A stretch of 39,223 nt of DNA from Micromonospora sp. C95 (GCF_018070465.1 NZ_JAGPXT010000042.1:1-39223); one strand, 5' to 3'; counted from the stretch's first letter, positions 14,202 to 22,821 are shown. A program made the numbers and translations. Notes: generated from the sequence alone by a model not told the origin.

Positions 14202-15794
14202 TCAGCTCGCCGGCTGGGTGACCTCCGTGGCGGGAGCCTCCTCGCCGACCCGGTGCGCGCGGACCTTGTGACCGACGCTTGTCAGGCAGCGCCCGCTGGG
14301 CAGGTCGAACCGCCAGCCGTGCAGCTGACAGGTGAGCTGGTCGCCGTCGACGATGCCGAACCGGCTCAGGTCCGCCTTCAGGTGCGGGCAGCGCCGCTGC
14401 ACCACCCAGTCGCCGATGGTGATGTCCTCGGCGTCCACCGCCCGTTCGTGCTCGTCGTACCAGCCCTCGGCGTACTGGAGACGCTCGGTGGAGAGGCACT
14501 TGAAGAAGGCGTACACGAACTCGTTGTACTGGCCGATCCGGGCGGCGGAGAAGCGGCAGGACAGGAAGAGCGAGTTGACCCAGTCCACCTCGCCGATGTG
14601 CAGCAGGTGCTCCACAAGCGCCCGCTCGGTGCGGAACCGGTAGCGGACCTTCTCGTCGGCGTACGGTCGCACCTGCTTGCCGGGGAAGTCGACAACTATT
14701 GATTCAATGGTCTCGCCGCCTAAGCTGTCAGTGCCGACCAGGTCGAAGCGGACCGGACCGCCGACCCCCTTGGCCAGGTAGATCGACTCGTCGAGCAGCG
14801 GCTCGATGCGCCGCTTCAGCTCCTTGAGCACGTCGACCTCGGGGTGCCGCCAGGACGCCTTCTCCGCCTCGATGATCGGCCGCTTACGCTCGCGCATCTC
14901 CTCCAGGTGGGCGACCTTGTTGGCGAAGAACTCCTCAACGGGCACCGGGTGGGTGGTCGTGGCGTCGGTGGTGGTGATCTCGGTGACGCTGCCGGGCAGC
15001 AGCACGATGCCGTTGGTGCCGCCGACCTTCGCGTACTCGGACAGGAAGACCGACTGGTCGGGGAAGATGTTCCCCTCGTCGCCGAAGATGTCGTTGAACT
15101 GCCACAGCTCGTCGTCGAGGAAACACGGCGGGCCGGCGATCGGGAAGACGTGGTCGGCCTTGAGGTCGTCGATGTAACGCCAGGTGCGGTCGAACTGCCG
15201 GTCCCGCTTCTGCTTGCCGAAGGCGGTCTTCGCCGCGTTCGGCAGCTCGTAGACCATCGGGTACCAGATGGCGCCGGAGAACTGGAGCAGGTGCGCGTGC
15301 ACGTGGCCCAGCTCGGCGAAGGTGCTCAGGTCGGTCGGTCGGGCGTCGTTCTGGTTGAGCAGCCGGACGCCGTCGTACTCCACCCAGAGCGAGGAGTCAC
15401 CGATCGGGCCATCCGTCGGGCTGGTCAGCGCCTGGATCATGATCTTGAGGCCGCCGTCCAGCTCGACGACCTCCTCGTTGCGGGTCTTCAGGAAATTCGT
15501 GAAGCCCAGCTCGCGGAACTCGTCCTCCATCTCGGAGGTGGGGAACTCGGGCAGCAGCACGGTCGCCTTCTTCGACACGTAGCGCTTCAGGTGCGCCGCG
15601 TCGAAGTGGTCCCGGTGCAGGTGCGAGACGTACAGGTAGTCGACGTCGCCGAGGGCTTCCCAGTCGAGCTGGGAGTTGTCGGGGAACGGGAACCAGGAGG
15701 CGAAGTAGGCCGGATTGACCCACGGGTCGCACAGGATGCTGCCCGCGGGCGTGTCGATCCGCATGCTGGCGTGCCCCGTACCGGTCACTCGCAC
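14202..15794 (-). CDS. Metallo-beta-lactamase-fold protein with C-terminal Rieske domain (CMAH-like)
   Basis: This 530-residue cytoplasmic protein joins two domains. Residues about 1-300 form a metallo-beta-lactamase fold with HLHRDH at His58, His60, Asp62 and His63, and a start like UlaG-type lactonases (GTGHASMRI, ILCDPWVNPAY). A middle region (about 300-460) is unassigned. The C-terminus is a Rieske 2Fe-2S domain with RRCPHLKADLSRFG and CQLHGWRFDLPSGRC, giving C-x-H and C-x2-H ligands. Animal CMP-Neu5Ac hydroxylase has the same two domains but with the Rieske part first. The substrate is unknown, and an oxygenase or hydrolase role is inferred. The start is a GTG at 15794. It is divergent from DUF2631. 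Confidence 0.87.
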   Translation of the reverse strand: MRVTGTGHASMRIDTPAGSILCDPWVNPAYFASWFPFPDNSQLDWEALGDVDYLYVSHLHRDHFDAAHLKRYVSKKATVLLPEFPTSEMEDEFRELGFTNFLKTRNEEVVELDGGLKIMIQALTSPTDGPIGDSSLWVEYDGVRLLNQNDARPTDLSTFAELGHVHAHLLQFSGAIWYPMVYELPNAAKTAFGKQKRDRQFDRTWRYIDDLKADHVFPIAGPPCFLDDELWQFNDIFGDEGNIFPDQSVFLSEYAKVGGTNGIVLLPGSVTEITTTDATTTHPVPVEEFFANKVAHLEEMRERKRPIIEAEKASWRHPEVDVLKELKRRIEPLLDESIYLAKGVGGPVRFDLVGTDSLGGETIESIVVDFPGKQVRPYADEKVRYRFRTERALVEHLLHIGEVDWVNSLFLSCRFSAARIGQYNEFVYAFFKCLSTERLQYAEGWYDEHERAVDAEDITIGDWVVQRRCPHLKADLSRFGIVDGDQLTCQLHGWRFDLPSGRCLTSVGHKVRAHRVGEEAPATEVTQPAS

Positions 15795-15984
15795 CGCAGT
15801 TCCCCCTCAAAACGACAATCAAGGTGTACGCCCCAGAACGCTACCGGAGGCAGTCTGGTCCTCGCCCCGCGACGCCGGTAGTGCCCTTGCACCCATCAGA
15901 GCGGGGCCCATCGGCCCTGGCCGGAAACCGTCCCGGCGGACGTGCCAGACTAGCCGGAGATCCGTTCGCGAGGAAGGACCGACA

Positions 15985-16206
15985 GTGGCAGGCAGCGAGC
16001 CGGTAACGTCGCCAGACCAGCACAAGCCCGGGCACCGTAAGGCCGGGCGGATCGGCGCGGTGCTCACCGCGTTCGTGCTGCTGGCCATGCTCTGCGGCAA
16101 CCACGAGGGCAGGGTCGAGAACCTCTGGCTGATCGGTCTGGCCGCACTGCTGCTGCTCATCGTGATCGGTGACGTGGTGCTGCGCCGCAACGGCCTGCGC
16201 TCCTGA
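15985..16206 (+). CDS. DUF2631 family small membrane protein
   Basis: This 73-residue protein begins at a GTG with AGGAAGGA upstream. A short polar N-terminus (VAGSEPVTSPDQHKPGHRKAGR) precedes two hydrophobic segments, IGAVLTAFVLLAMLCGN and LWLIGLAALLLLIVIGDVVL, joined by HEGRVEN, and a basic tail. The pattern matches DUF2631, an actinobacterial family encoded close to dxr and rlmN in mycobacteria (Rv2876 in M. tuberculosis). Here it lies on the far side of the accessory stretch from dxr. Function unknown; it is convergent with the DivIVA-domain gene across a strong hairpin. Confidence 0.85.
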   Translation: MAGSEPVTSPDQHKPGHRKAGRIGAVLTAFVLLAMLCGNHEGRVENLWLIGLAALLLLIVIGDVVLRRNGLRS

Positions 16207-16303
16207 CCATTCCGGCGAACCGCGAACGCCTGCGCCGCTGAGCGACGGGGGCGGCCCGCGACGGACGTAGGTCCACCGCCGTCACCTGCACGACCAAACG
16301 CGA

Positions 16304-16334
16304 GGGCCCGGCTCCGGTCTCCGGAGGCGGGCCC
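16304..16334. terminator. Bidirectional terminator, DUF2631 / DivIVA-domain gene
   Basis: GGGCCCG (16304-16310) and CTCCGG (16312-16317) pair with CCGGAG (16321-16326) and CGGGCCC (16328-16334) around a TCT loop. This gives 13 base pairs and one G-G mismatch. It stands 12 bp from the stop of the minus-strand gene. Confidence 0.8.
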
Positions 16335-16345
16335 ATATGCGTTGG

Positions 16346-17446
16346 TCAGCGGCCGAAGAGGATGTCCTGCACGTTCTTCAGCGCGGCGTCGACCTCGGCC
16401 TCGAAGTAGCCGCCCTGCACCAGCCCGAAGCGCAGCGTGTCCAGGTCCTTCGGGTTCACCGGCATCTGGTTGCGCCCGGCCATCCCGCCGAGCAGCGACT
16501 CGAAGAACCGGTCCACCTGGGCCGGGTCGTACCCACTGCCGAAGCGACGGACCTGGAAGCTGCGGCGGATCTGGTCCACCCGGTAGAGGTCGCTGCCGGG
16601 CGGGCCGGCCATCGGGGGGCCACCCATCGAGGGACCGGCCATCGCCGGCGGACCACCCATTGCCGGGGGGCCACCCATCGGAGGGCCGCCGTGGGCCTGC
16701 TGCGGCAGGCCGGGAGGGCCCGCCGGGCCACGCCGCGGGTCCCGGTCCGGCAGCCTCATCTCGGCGGTCATGTCGGTACGGCCGTGCCGACCCGCCTCGA
16801 ACCCGTCGAAGCGCTGTTCATCCGGCGGACCGTAGCCACCGGGACCGTCCGGCGGACCGTAGCCGCCCGGCGCGTCCGGCGGACCGTAGCCGCCGGGCAG
16901 ACCACGCGGTGGCGGCCCACCGTGGCCCATGCCGCCGGGAGGGCCCATCGGCGCACCCGGGCCCATCGGGGCGGCCGCGCCGCGCGGGCCGTCGTAACCA
17001 CCCCGGGGAGCGTTGTCGTACCCACCGGCGAAGGCACCCGTCGGCTCGTCGTAGCGGCCGTAGGGCGGCCCGGCCTGTGCGGGCATCGCCCGGGGCGGCA
17101 TCGGCGGCTGCGGCACCGGAGACATGCCGCGGTCATCCCGCATGCCGGGACCCAGCCGGTCCATCGGGCCCATCCGGCCGTCGCCGCGACCGGACACGCC
17201 GCCGCGCTCCTCCAGCTCCGCCAGTTGCCGTTCGACCCGGTCGAGGTGCAGGTCCACCTGCCACTCGTCGTAGCCGTTGAAACGAACCCGGAAGACGACG
17301 TCATGGACCTCCTGCGAGGCCACCGGCGCTCCGACCGGCTGCCCGGCGAGGGTCGCCTCGACCCGGTCCAGGAAGGCGTCCACCTCGTCAACCTTGTATC
17401 CCCGGCGGAGCGCCTTACGCCGGAAACGCTGACCCTGACTCGCCAC
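16346..17446 (-). CDS. DivIVA-domain protein with Gly/Pro-rich linker
   Basis: The 366-residue protein has two DivIVA-like modules separated by a long disordered linker. The first is at residues about 6-60 (FRRKALRRGYKVDEVDAFLDRVEATL); the second is at about 285-330 (VDQIRRSFQVRRFGSGYDPAQVDRFFESLLGGM). The linker of about 200 residues is rich in Gly, Pro, Met and Tyr and includes three GGYGPPD repeats and several GGPPMGGPP-like units. DivIVA modules recognise curved membrane and scaffold polar growth or septation. No long coiled coil is present, so this is not the main DivIVA/Wag31. It follows rlmN on the same strand and may be co-transcribed. Confidence 0.85.
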   Translation of the reverse strand: MASQGQRFRRKALRRGYKVDEVDAFLDRVEATLAGQPVGAPVASQEVHDVVFRVRFNGYDEWQVDLHLDRVERQLAELEERGGVSGRGDGRMGPMDRLGPGMRDDRGMSPVPQPPMPPRAMPAQAGPPYGRYDEPTGAFAGGYDNAPRGGYDGPRGAAAPMGPGAPMGPPGGMGHGGPPPRGLPGGYGPPDAPGGYGPPDGPGGYGPPDEQRFDGFEAGRHGRTDMTAEMRLPDRDPRRGPAGPPGLPQQAHGGPPMGGPPAMGGPPAMAGPSMGGPPMAGPPGSDLYRVDQIRRSFQVRRFGSGYDPAQVDRFFESLLGGMAGRNQMPVNPKDLDTLRFGLVQGGYFEAEVDAALKNVQDILFGR

Positions 17447-17477
17447 TATGTCTCCTGGTCTCGTTCGCCACGCCCGG

Positions 17478-18629
17478 TCACGCCGTCATCTCACCGGCCG
17501 GGTCGGTGCCACTGTCCTCCGCGGCGGCCAGCTGCCCACATGCTCCGTCGATCTCGCGACCTCGGGTGTCCCGCACCGTGGTGGACACCCCGGCGTCGCG
17601 CAACCGCCGGACGAACTCCCGCTCGACCGGCTTCGGGCTGGCGTCCCAGCGGCTGCCCGGAGTCGGGTTCAGCGGGATCAGGTTCACGTGGGCCAACTTG
17701 CCGGCCAACAGCCGGCCGAGCAGGTCAGCTCGCCACGGCTGGTCGTTCACGTCCTTGATCATCGCGTACTCGATCGACACACGACGGCCCGTGCGGGCCG
17801 CGTAGGCCCAGGCTGCGTCCAGCACCTCGCACACCTTCCAGCGCTGGTTGACCGGCACGAGTTCGTCGCGCAGCTCATCATCGGGGGCATGCAGCGACAA
17901 CGCAAGGGTCACCGAGAGGTCTTCGCTGGCCAGTCGGTGGATGGCCGGCACCAGCCCGACCGTGGAAACGGTGATGTGCCGCTGCGACAGGCCGAGCCCC
18001 TCGGGCGCCGGCGCGACCAGCCGGCGGATCGCGGCGATCACCCGGTTGTAGTTCGCCAGCGGCTCGCCCATGCCCATGAAGACCACGTGAGACAGCCTGG
18101 GCGGTGACCCGGCGACCTTGCCCGAGGCGGCCACGCCCGCCAGGTACACCGCCTGGTCGACGATCTCGGCAGTGGAGAGGTTGCGGGTCAGACCGGCCTG
18201 GCCGGTCGCGCAGAACGGGCACGCCATGCCACACCCGGCCTGGCTGGAGATGCAGACGGTGACCCGGTCCGGGTAGCCCATCAGCACGCTCTCCACCAGC
18301 GAGCCGTCGTGCAACCGCCACAACGCCTTGCGGGTCGCGCCGTCGTCGCAGGCCAGTTCGCGTACCGGGGTGAGCAGTCGGGGCAGCAGCTGGTCGGCGA
18401 GGCGCTCGCGGGACGACGCCGGCAGGTCGGTCATCTGCGCGGGGTCACGCACCAGCCGGCCGAAGTAGTGGGTGGAGACCTGTCGGGCCCGGAACGCCGA
18501 CTCGCCCAGCTTCGTGACCAGGTCCTTGCGGCCGGCGAGGTCGAGGTCGGCGAGGTGTTGTGGTGGCATCGCGGCCCGGCGCGCACCCGGCGCGTCCGGG
18601 TCGACCGGAATCAGGGGAAGACTCGTCAT
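17478..18629 (-). CDS. rlmN: Dual-specificity 23S rRNA A2503 / tRNA A37 C2-methyltransferase, radical SAM
   Basis: RlmN places a C2-methyl on A2503 of 23S rRNA and on A37 of some tRNAs, using radical SAM chemistry with a methyl-Cys intermediate. The 383 residues contain the 4Fe-4S motif CGMACPFC (Cys133, Cys137, Cys140), the preceding RVTVCISSQAGC, SHVVFMGMGEPLANY, and the C-terminal TRGREIDGACGQL carrying the methyl-accepting Cys. The ATG at 18629 is followed by the typical N-terminal region LPPQHLADL. It lies between cdsA and the DivIVA-domain gene, as in other actinobacteria. Confidence 0.96.
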   Translation of the reverse strand: MTSLPLIPVDPDAPGARRAAMPPQHLADLDLAGRKDLVTKLGESAFRARQVSTHYFGRLVRDPAQMTDLPASSRERLADQLLPRLLTPVRELACDDGATRKALWRLHDGSLVESVLMGYPDRVTVCISSQAGCGMACPFCATGQAGLTRNLSTAEIVDQAVYLAGVAASGKVAGSPPRLSHVVFMGMGEPLANYNRVIAAIRRLVAPAPEGLGLSQRHITVSTVGLVPAIHRLASEDLSVTLALSLHAPDDELRDELVPVNQRWKVCEVLDAAWAYAARTGRRVSIEYAMIKDVNDQPWRADLLGRLLAGKLAHVNLIPLNPTPGSRWDASPKPVEREFVRRLRDAGVSTTVRDTRGREIDGACGQLAAAEDSGTDPAGEMTA

Positions 18630-18733
18630 GACCCGTCCAGTCTGGCACGCCCGGCCCGGAACGCACCCCTGCGGAGATGCCGGATCCGCGGCCGCCTCGT
18701 CCGCTTCCTGGTCGCGCCGACGTGGGTCATGCC

Positions 18734-20020
18734 TCAGTTCACCGCCGGAACGAACACCACGAGCAGCAGGTACGCCGTCGGCACCGCGAACAGCACGGAG
18801 TCGAGCCGGTCCATCAGGCCGCCGTGCCCGGGCAGCAGGTTGCTCATGTCCTTCACGCCGAGATCCCGCTTGATCATCGACTCGGCGAGGTCACCGAGGA
18901 CCGCGGCGCCCGAGATCGCCACCCCGAACACGGCGCCCCACCAGGGTGCCACGTCGAACAACAGCCAGAGCAGCACGGCACTGCCCAGGGCCGCCGCGCC
19001 GACCGAGCCGGCGAAGCCCTCCCAGGACTTCTTCGGGCTGATCGTCGGTGCCATCGGCCGCTTACCGAAGTTGGCGCCGGCCGCGTATCCCCCGGTGTCG
19101 GAGAGCACCACCGCGACAAGCGTCACCAGCACCCGCAGCGCACCGTCACCGGGAGACGACGCGAGCAGGGCGGCGAAACCGCCGAGGAACGGCACGTACA
19201 CCGAGATCAGGATCGTCGCGGTCAGGTCCCGCCGGAGGTTGGCCGTACCATCGCCGAGCCGCCAGACCAGGGTGCCCGCCACCGTGACCACGAGGCCGAG
19301 CAGGAGCGCGTCGAGCCCGGCGAACCAGGCCATGGTGACGGTGAGCACCCCACCGGCGACCAGCGGCACCAGCGGCACCTCGGCGCCGCCACGACGCACC
19401 GCGCGGGACATCTCCCAGATGCCGACGCCGAACGCGGCCGCGAGCACCAGCAGAAACGCCGGGGTGTAGAGGAACAGGGGCAGCAGCACCGCCGCACCCA
19501 GGCACACCCCGACCGAGATGGCCGCCGGCAGGTTTCGCCCGGCCCGGCTCGCGCCCTGCTGCGTGGCTGGTCGACCAGCACCGGCCCGACGCCGGCCCCG
19601 GTGGCGCCGACCCGGCCCGTCCGTCCCGTCGGGCTCTGGCGTCCCGAGGCCGGCGTTCCCCGGCGGGACGGCGGCGAGCTGGGTGGTCGGCGCGTCGTCG
19701 TGCTCCCGCACCGGCGTCAGCTGGGTGGTGGGTGCGTCGTCGTGGTCCCGACCGGTACCGGTCCGCACCGGCGCGATCTGGGCGGTGGGTGCGTCACCGT
19801 GGTCCAGGTCGCGGGCTCCGCCGCGCCCGTTCGGTGGCTGGTCCCAGCTGCCGGGTCCGCGCCCGTCGCGGTGCTCCTGGGCGGGCCGGTCGCCGCCGTA
19901 CCGGCCACGGCCCCACGGACCGGGCTCGACGTCCGGGTCCGGCCAGGGCAGCGAGGTGGGTCGGTCCGGCCGATCCCAGTCACGGGCCTCGGCGCCGCCG
20001 TAGGGGTCGAGGTGGGACAT
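18734..20020 (-). CDS. cdsA: Phosphatidate cytidylyltransferase (CDP-diglyceride synthase)
   Basis: CdsA makes CDP-diacylglycerol from phosphatidate and CTP for phospholipid synthesis in the membrane. Residues about 165-428 contain around eight hydrophobic segments and the CTP-transferase signature SMIKRDLGVKDMSNLLPGHGGLMDRLDS near the C-terminus. The first about 150 residues are a polar, Asp/Gly/Arg-rich extension with repeated DAPTTQL(A/T)PVREHD units, probably disordered. The ATG at 20020 is preceded immediately by an in-frame GTG (20023); neither has a clear ribosome binding site. The order frr-cdsA-rlmN is the conserved actinobacterial order. Confidence 0.95.
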   Translation of the reverse strand: MSHLDPYGGAEARDWDRPDRPTSLPWPDPDVEPGPWGRGRYGGDRPAQEHRDGRGPGSWDQPPNGRGGARDLDHGDAPTAQIAPVRTGTGRDHDDAPTTQLTPVREHDDAPTTQLAAVPPGNAGLGTPEPDGTDGPGRRHRGRRRAGAGRPATQQGASRAGRNLPAAISVGVCLGAAVLLPLFLYTPAFLLVLAAAFGVGIWEMSRAVRRGGAEVPLVPLVAGGVLTVTMAWFAGLDALLLGLVVTVAGTLVWRLGDGTANLRRDLTATILISVYVPFLGGFAALLASSPGDGALRVLVTLVAVVLSDTGGYAAGANFGKRPMAPTISPKKSWEGFAGSVGAAALGSAVLLWLLFDVAPWWGAVFGVAISGAAVLGDLAESMIKRDLGVKDMSNLLPGHGGLMDRLDSVLFAVPTAYLLLVVFVPAVN

Positions 20021-20220
20021 CACGCACCAGGGGGAAGCGGTACGAAATCCACCATTTGCCGCACAGCCACTACCATCCCCTACTCGCGCGAGGCGCTCCG
20101 TCTATGTGCCGGCCTGTCGGCTGGCCGATCCCCACCGTTCACCGTCGGGCCACCGGGAATCGTGCCGAGCCTACTGCACCCGCCCGCCCGGCAGGACGTA
20201 CCGGTGCCCGCTCCCGCAGC

Positions 20221-20281
20221 CTTGATCATGAAGTTGTCACCACGCCACGCCGGTGGCGGGGGCGACAACTTCATGATCAAG
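20221..20281. repeat. Intergenic long hairpin, copy 3 (18-bp perfect arms)
   Basis: CTTGATCATGAAGTTGTC (20221-20238) is the exact reverse complement of 20264-20281. The loop of 25 nt has an inner CCAC/GTGG stem. It starts 18 bp after the frr stop on the minus strand, so it may serve as the frr terminator. The arm shares TGATCATGAAGTTGT with the hairpin at 12349-12407. Confidence 0.85.
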
Positions 20282-20299
20282 CAGGTGGTGACCTCGGCG

Positions 20300-20857
20300 T
20301 CAGACTTCCAGGAGTTCGGACTCCTTGTGCTTGACCAACTCGTCGACGTGCGAGACGTAGCGCTGGGTCAGGTCGTCCAGTTCCTTCTCCGCGCGGCGGC
20401 CCTCGTCCTCGCCGACCTCGCCGTCCTTGACGAGCCGGTCCAGCTCCTCCTTGCCCTTGCGGCGGATGTTGCGGATGGCGACCTTCGCCTCCTCACCCTT
20501 GTGCCGGGCCACCTTGATCATGTCCCGGCGGCGCTCCTCGGTCATCTGCGGGAGCAGGATGCGCAGCTGGTTGCCCTCGTTGTTCGGGTTGACCCCGAGG
20601 TCCGAGTCGCGGATCGCCTTCTCCATCGCATTGATCTGCGAGTTGTCGTACGGCTTGATGATGGCCATCCGCGGCTCGGGGACGGCCACCGACGCCATCT
20701 GCGTCAGCGGGGTCGGGCTGCCGTAGTAGTCGATGATGATCTTGGAGAACATGGCTGGAGTCGCGCGACCGGTGCGGATGGCGCCGAACTCCTCCTTGGC
20801 GTGCTCGACCGCACGCTCCATCTTCTCCTCGGCCTCGAGGAGGGTGTCGTCGATCAC
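20300..20857 (-). CDS. frr: Ribosome recycling factor
   Basis: RRF splits post-termination ribosomes together with EF-G. From the GTG at 20857 the protein is 185 residues, the standard RRF length, beginning VIDDTLLEAEEKMERAVEHAKEEF and including IRTGRATPAMFSKI, YYGSPTPLTQMASV, NPNNEGNQLRILLPQMTEERR and RNIRRKGKEELDRL. GGAGGCGAGGAGACCG sits directly upstream. Further upstream codons up to 20905 would add a basic non-conserved extension and are not used. It lies between pyrH and cdsA. Confidence 0.96.
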   Translation of the reverse strand: MIDDTLLEAEEKMERAVEHAKEEFGAIRTGRATPAMFSKIIIDYYGSPTPLTQMASVAVPEPRMAIIKPYDNSQINAMEKAIRDSDLGVNPNNEGNQLRILLPQMTEERRRDMIKVARHKGEEAKVAIRNIRRKGKEELDRLVKDGEVGEDEGRRAEKELDDLTQRYVSHVDELVKHKESELLEV

Positions 20858-20937
20858 CGGTCTCCTCGCCTCCTTCTTGTGCTCGTCGTGGGCTTGTCGG
20901 GTCACCGGGACCGCCGGGATCGCCGTCGGCGGTCGGC

Positions 20938-21705
20938 TCAGGTGGTGATCAGCGTGCCGATCTTGTCGCCACCCACGGCCCGGACGATGGTGTCGTCGCC
21001 CTGCGCGCCGAAGACCAGCATCGGCAGGCCGTTCTCCATGCAGAGGCTGAAGGCGGCCGCGTCGGCGACCCGGAGGTTGCGACGCAGCACCTCGGAGAAG
21101 GTGATCGAGTCGAACTTGCTGGCGGTCGGATCGATCCGGGGATCGGCCGTGTAGACGCCGTCCACGCCGTTCTTGCTCATCAGCACGACATCCGCGTGGA
21201 TCTCCAGTGCGCGCTGGGCGGCCACCGTGTCGGTGGAGAAGTACGGCATGCCCGCGCCGGCACCGAAGATGACCACCCGGCCCTTCTCCAGGTGCCGGAT
21301 CGCCCGCAGCGGGATGTACGGCTCGGCCACCTGGGCCATCGTGATGGCGCTCTGCACCCGGGTCTCGATGCCCTCCTTCTCCAGGAAGTCCTGGAGGGCC
21401 AGGCAGTTCATCACGGTGCCGAGCATGCCCATGTAGTCGGCCCGGGCGCGGTCCATGCCCCGCTTCTGCAACTCCGCGCCCCGGAAGAAGTTGCCACCGC
21501 CGACCACCACGGAGACCTGCACACCCCGGCGTACCACGGTGGCGATCTGCCGGGCGATGGCCTGCACGACGTCCGGGTCGACGCCGATCGCGCCCCCACC
21601 GAACACCTCGCCGGACAGTTTCAACACCACCCGCCGGGCCCGGCCGGGCGGTGGTGCCGTCGGATCGTCCGCCGCCAGCGTCCGGTCACTCACAACCTGC
21701 GTCAT
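20938..21705 (-). CDS. pyrH: Uridylate kinase (UMP kinase)
   Basis: PyrH phosphorylates UMP to UDP. The 255 residues include the amino-acid-kinase glycine-rich strand VVLKLSGEVFGG, VVVGGGNFFRG, RADYMGMLGTVMNCLAL, VIFGAGAGMPYFSTDTVAAQRA and SKNGVDGVYTADPR. An Ala/Pro-rich N-terminal extension of about 22 residues precedes the fold. AAGGA lies upstream of the ATG at 21705. It is separated from tsf by a strong hairpin and followed by frr. Confidence 0.97.
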   Translation of the reverse strand: MTQVVSDRTLAADDPTAPPPGRARRVVLKLSGEVFGGGAIGVDPDVVQAIARQIATVVRRGVQVSVVVGGGNFFRGAELQKRGMDRARADYMGMLGTVMNCLALQDFLEKEGIETRVQSAITMAQVAEPYIPLRAIRHLEKGRVVIFGAGAGMPYFSTDTVAAQRALEIHADVVLMSKNGVDGVYTADPRIDPTASKFDSITFSEVLRRNLRVADAAAFSLCMENGLPMLVFGAQGDDTIVRAVGGDKIGTLITT

Positions 21706-21767
21706 CCGCCCGTCCTTCCCCCACTGGCGCGCTCAGGTGCGCGTACCTGCCGCTGCCGACCTTATGG

Positions 21768-21815
21768 GACGAGGAGGCCGCGGTGTGCGTCGCGTACACC
21801 GGCGGCCCCCTCGTC
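21768..21815 (-). terminator. tsf terminator hairpin
   Basis: GACGAGG (21768-21774), GGCCG (21776-21780) and GGTGT (21782-21786) pair with ACACC (21796-21800), CGGCC (21803-21807) and CCTCGTC (21809-21815). The stem has about 17-18 pairs with one mismatch and one bulge and a 9-nt loop. It is 46 bp past the tsf stop on the minus strand. Confidence 0.8.
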
Positions 21816-21860
21816 TCGTCGTTGCTCCCAGCCCACGGGCGCGGTACGCCCCGAGCCGGC

Positions 21861-22688
21861 TCAGGCCTGGCCGACCTCGAACCGCACGAAGCCGGTGACC
21901 TCGATGCCCGCCTCGGCCAGCACCTGCTTCACCGTCTTCTTGTTGTCGGTCACCGAGGACTGCTCCAGCAGGACGAAGTCCTTGAAGAAGGAGTTGACCC
22001 GGCCCTCGACGATCTTCGGCAGCGCGGCCTCGGGCTTGTTCTCCTCGCGGGCGGTCTGCTCGGCGATGCGCCGCTCGGACTCGACGACCTCGGCCGGCAC
22101 CTCGTCGCGGGTGAGGTACTGCGGCCGCATCGCGGCGATCTGCATCGCGGTGCCACGGGCGTCGGCGTCGCCGGCCTCGTCGGTCTTGCCGGTGTACTGC
22201 ACCAACACGCCGACCGCCGGCGGCAGGTCCTGCGCCTTACGGTGCAGGTAGACCGCGACGGTGCCGTCGAGCTTGGCGAACCGGTTGAGCACCAGCTTCT
22301 CGCCGATCTTGGCGGACTGCTCCTGGACCAGGTCGGCGACGGTGCGGCCGTCGAGTTCGGTGGCGAGCAACTCCTCGGCGTTGCTGACGCCGGCCCGCTC
22401 GCCGTGCTCGACGAGCTGCTGCGCCAGCGCGACGAAGTTGTCGTTCTTGGCGACGAAGTCGGTCTCGCAGTTGAGTTCGAGCAACGCCTTGCCGGAGTGC
22501 GCGACCAGACCGTTCGCGGCGGTCCGGCCGGCCCGCTTGCCGACGTCCTTGGCGCCCTTGACGCGCAGGATCTCGACGGCCTTGTCGAAGTCGCCCTCGG
22601 CCTCGGTCAGCGCCTTCTTGCTGTCCATCATGCCGGCGCCGGTCAGGTCGCGGAGCTTCTTGACGTCCGCGGCGGTGATCTGGGACAT
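21861..22688 (-). CDS. tsf: Translation elongation factor Ts
   Basis: EF-Ts is the guanine nucleotide exchange factor of EF-Tu. The 275 residues begin with the conserved UBA-like domain MSQITAADVKKLRDLTGAGMMDSKKALTEAEGD, followed by GLVAHSGKALLELNCETDFVAKN (core domain) and the C-terminal LEQSSVTDNKKTVKQVL. The ATG at 22688 follows GAGAGAG. It lies 133 bp downstream of rpsB with a strong hairpin between, so tsf may be partly attenuated relative to rpsB or have its own promoter. Confidence 0.97.
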   Translation of the reverse strand: MSQITAADVKKLRDLTGAGMMDSKKALTEAEGDFDKAVEILRVKGAKDVGKRAGRTAANGLVAHSGKALLELNCETDFVAKNDNFVALAQQLVEHGERAGVSNAEELLATELDGRTVADLVQEQSAKIGEKLVLNRFAKLDGTVAVYLHRKAQDLPPAVGVLVQYTGKTDEAGDADARGTAMQIAAMRPQYLTRDEVPAEVVESERRIAEQTAREENKPEAALPKIVEGRVNSFFKDFVLLEQSSVTDNKKTVKQVLAEAGIEVTGFVRFEVGQA

Positions 22689-22770
22689 GGCTCTCTCTTC
22701 GGTGTTGAGACTGCGTGGAATGGTCTGCGGTGACGATTACCCGGTTCCGAGAGGTTCGTGCCCGGTCTAC

Positions 22771-22816
22771 CCGCCGCCGGTCACCGTCGGCGGAACGGAC
22801 GGTGACCGGGCGGCGG
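22771..22816 (-). terminator. Hairpin between rpsB and tsf (attenuator or terminator)
   Basis: The segment 22771-22788 pairs with 22798-22816 with a single one-base bulge, giving about 18 pairs, with a 9-nt loop. It is directly after the rpsB stop. Its strength suggests partial termination between the two genes. Confidence 0.75.
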
Positions 22817-22821
22817 TACGG

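Noticed and set aside
16621..17060. Repeated GGACCGTAGCCGCC-like DNA in the DivIVA-domain gene as a possible CRISPR or satellite
   Set aside because: The period is three-base multiple and encodes GGYGPPD repeats in frame; it is protein low complexity.
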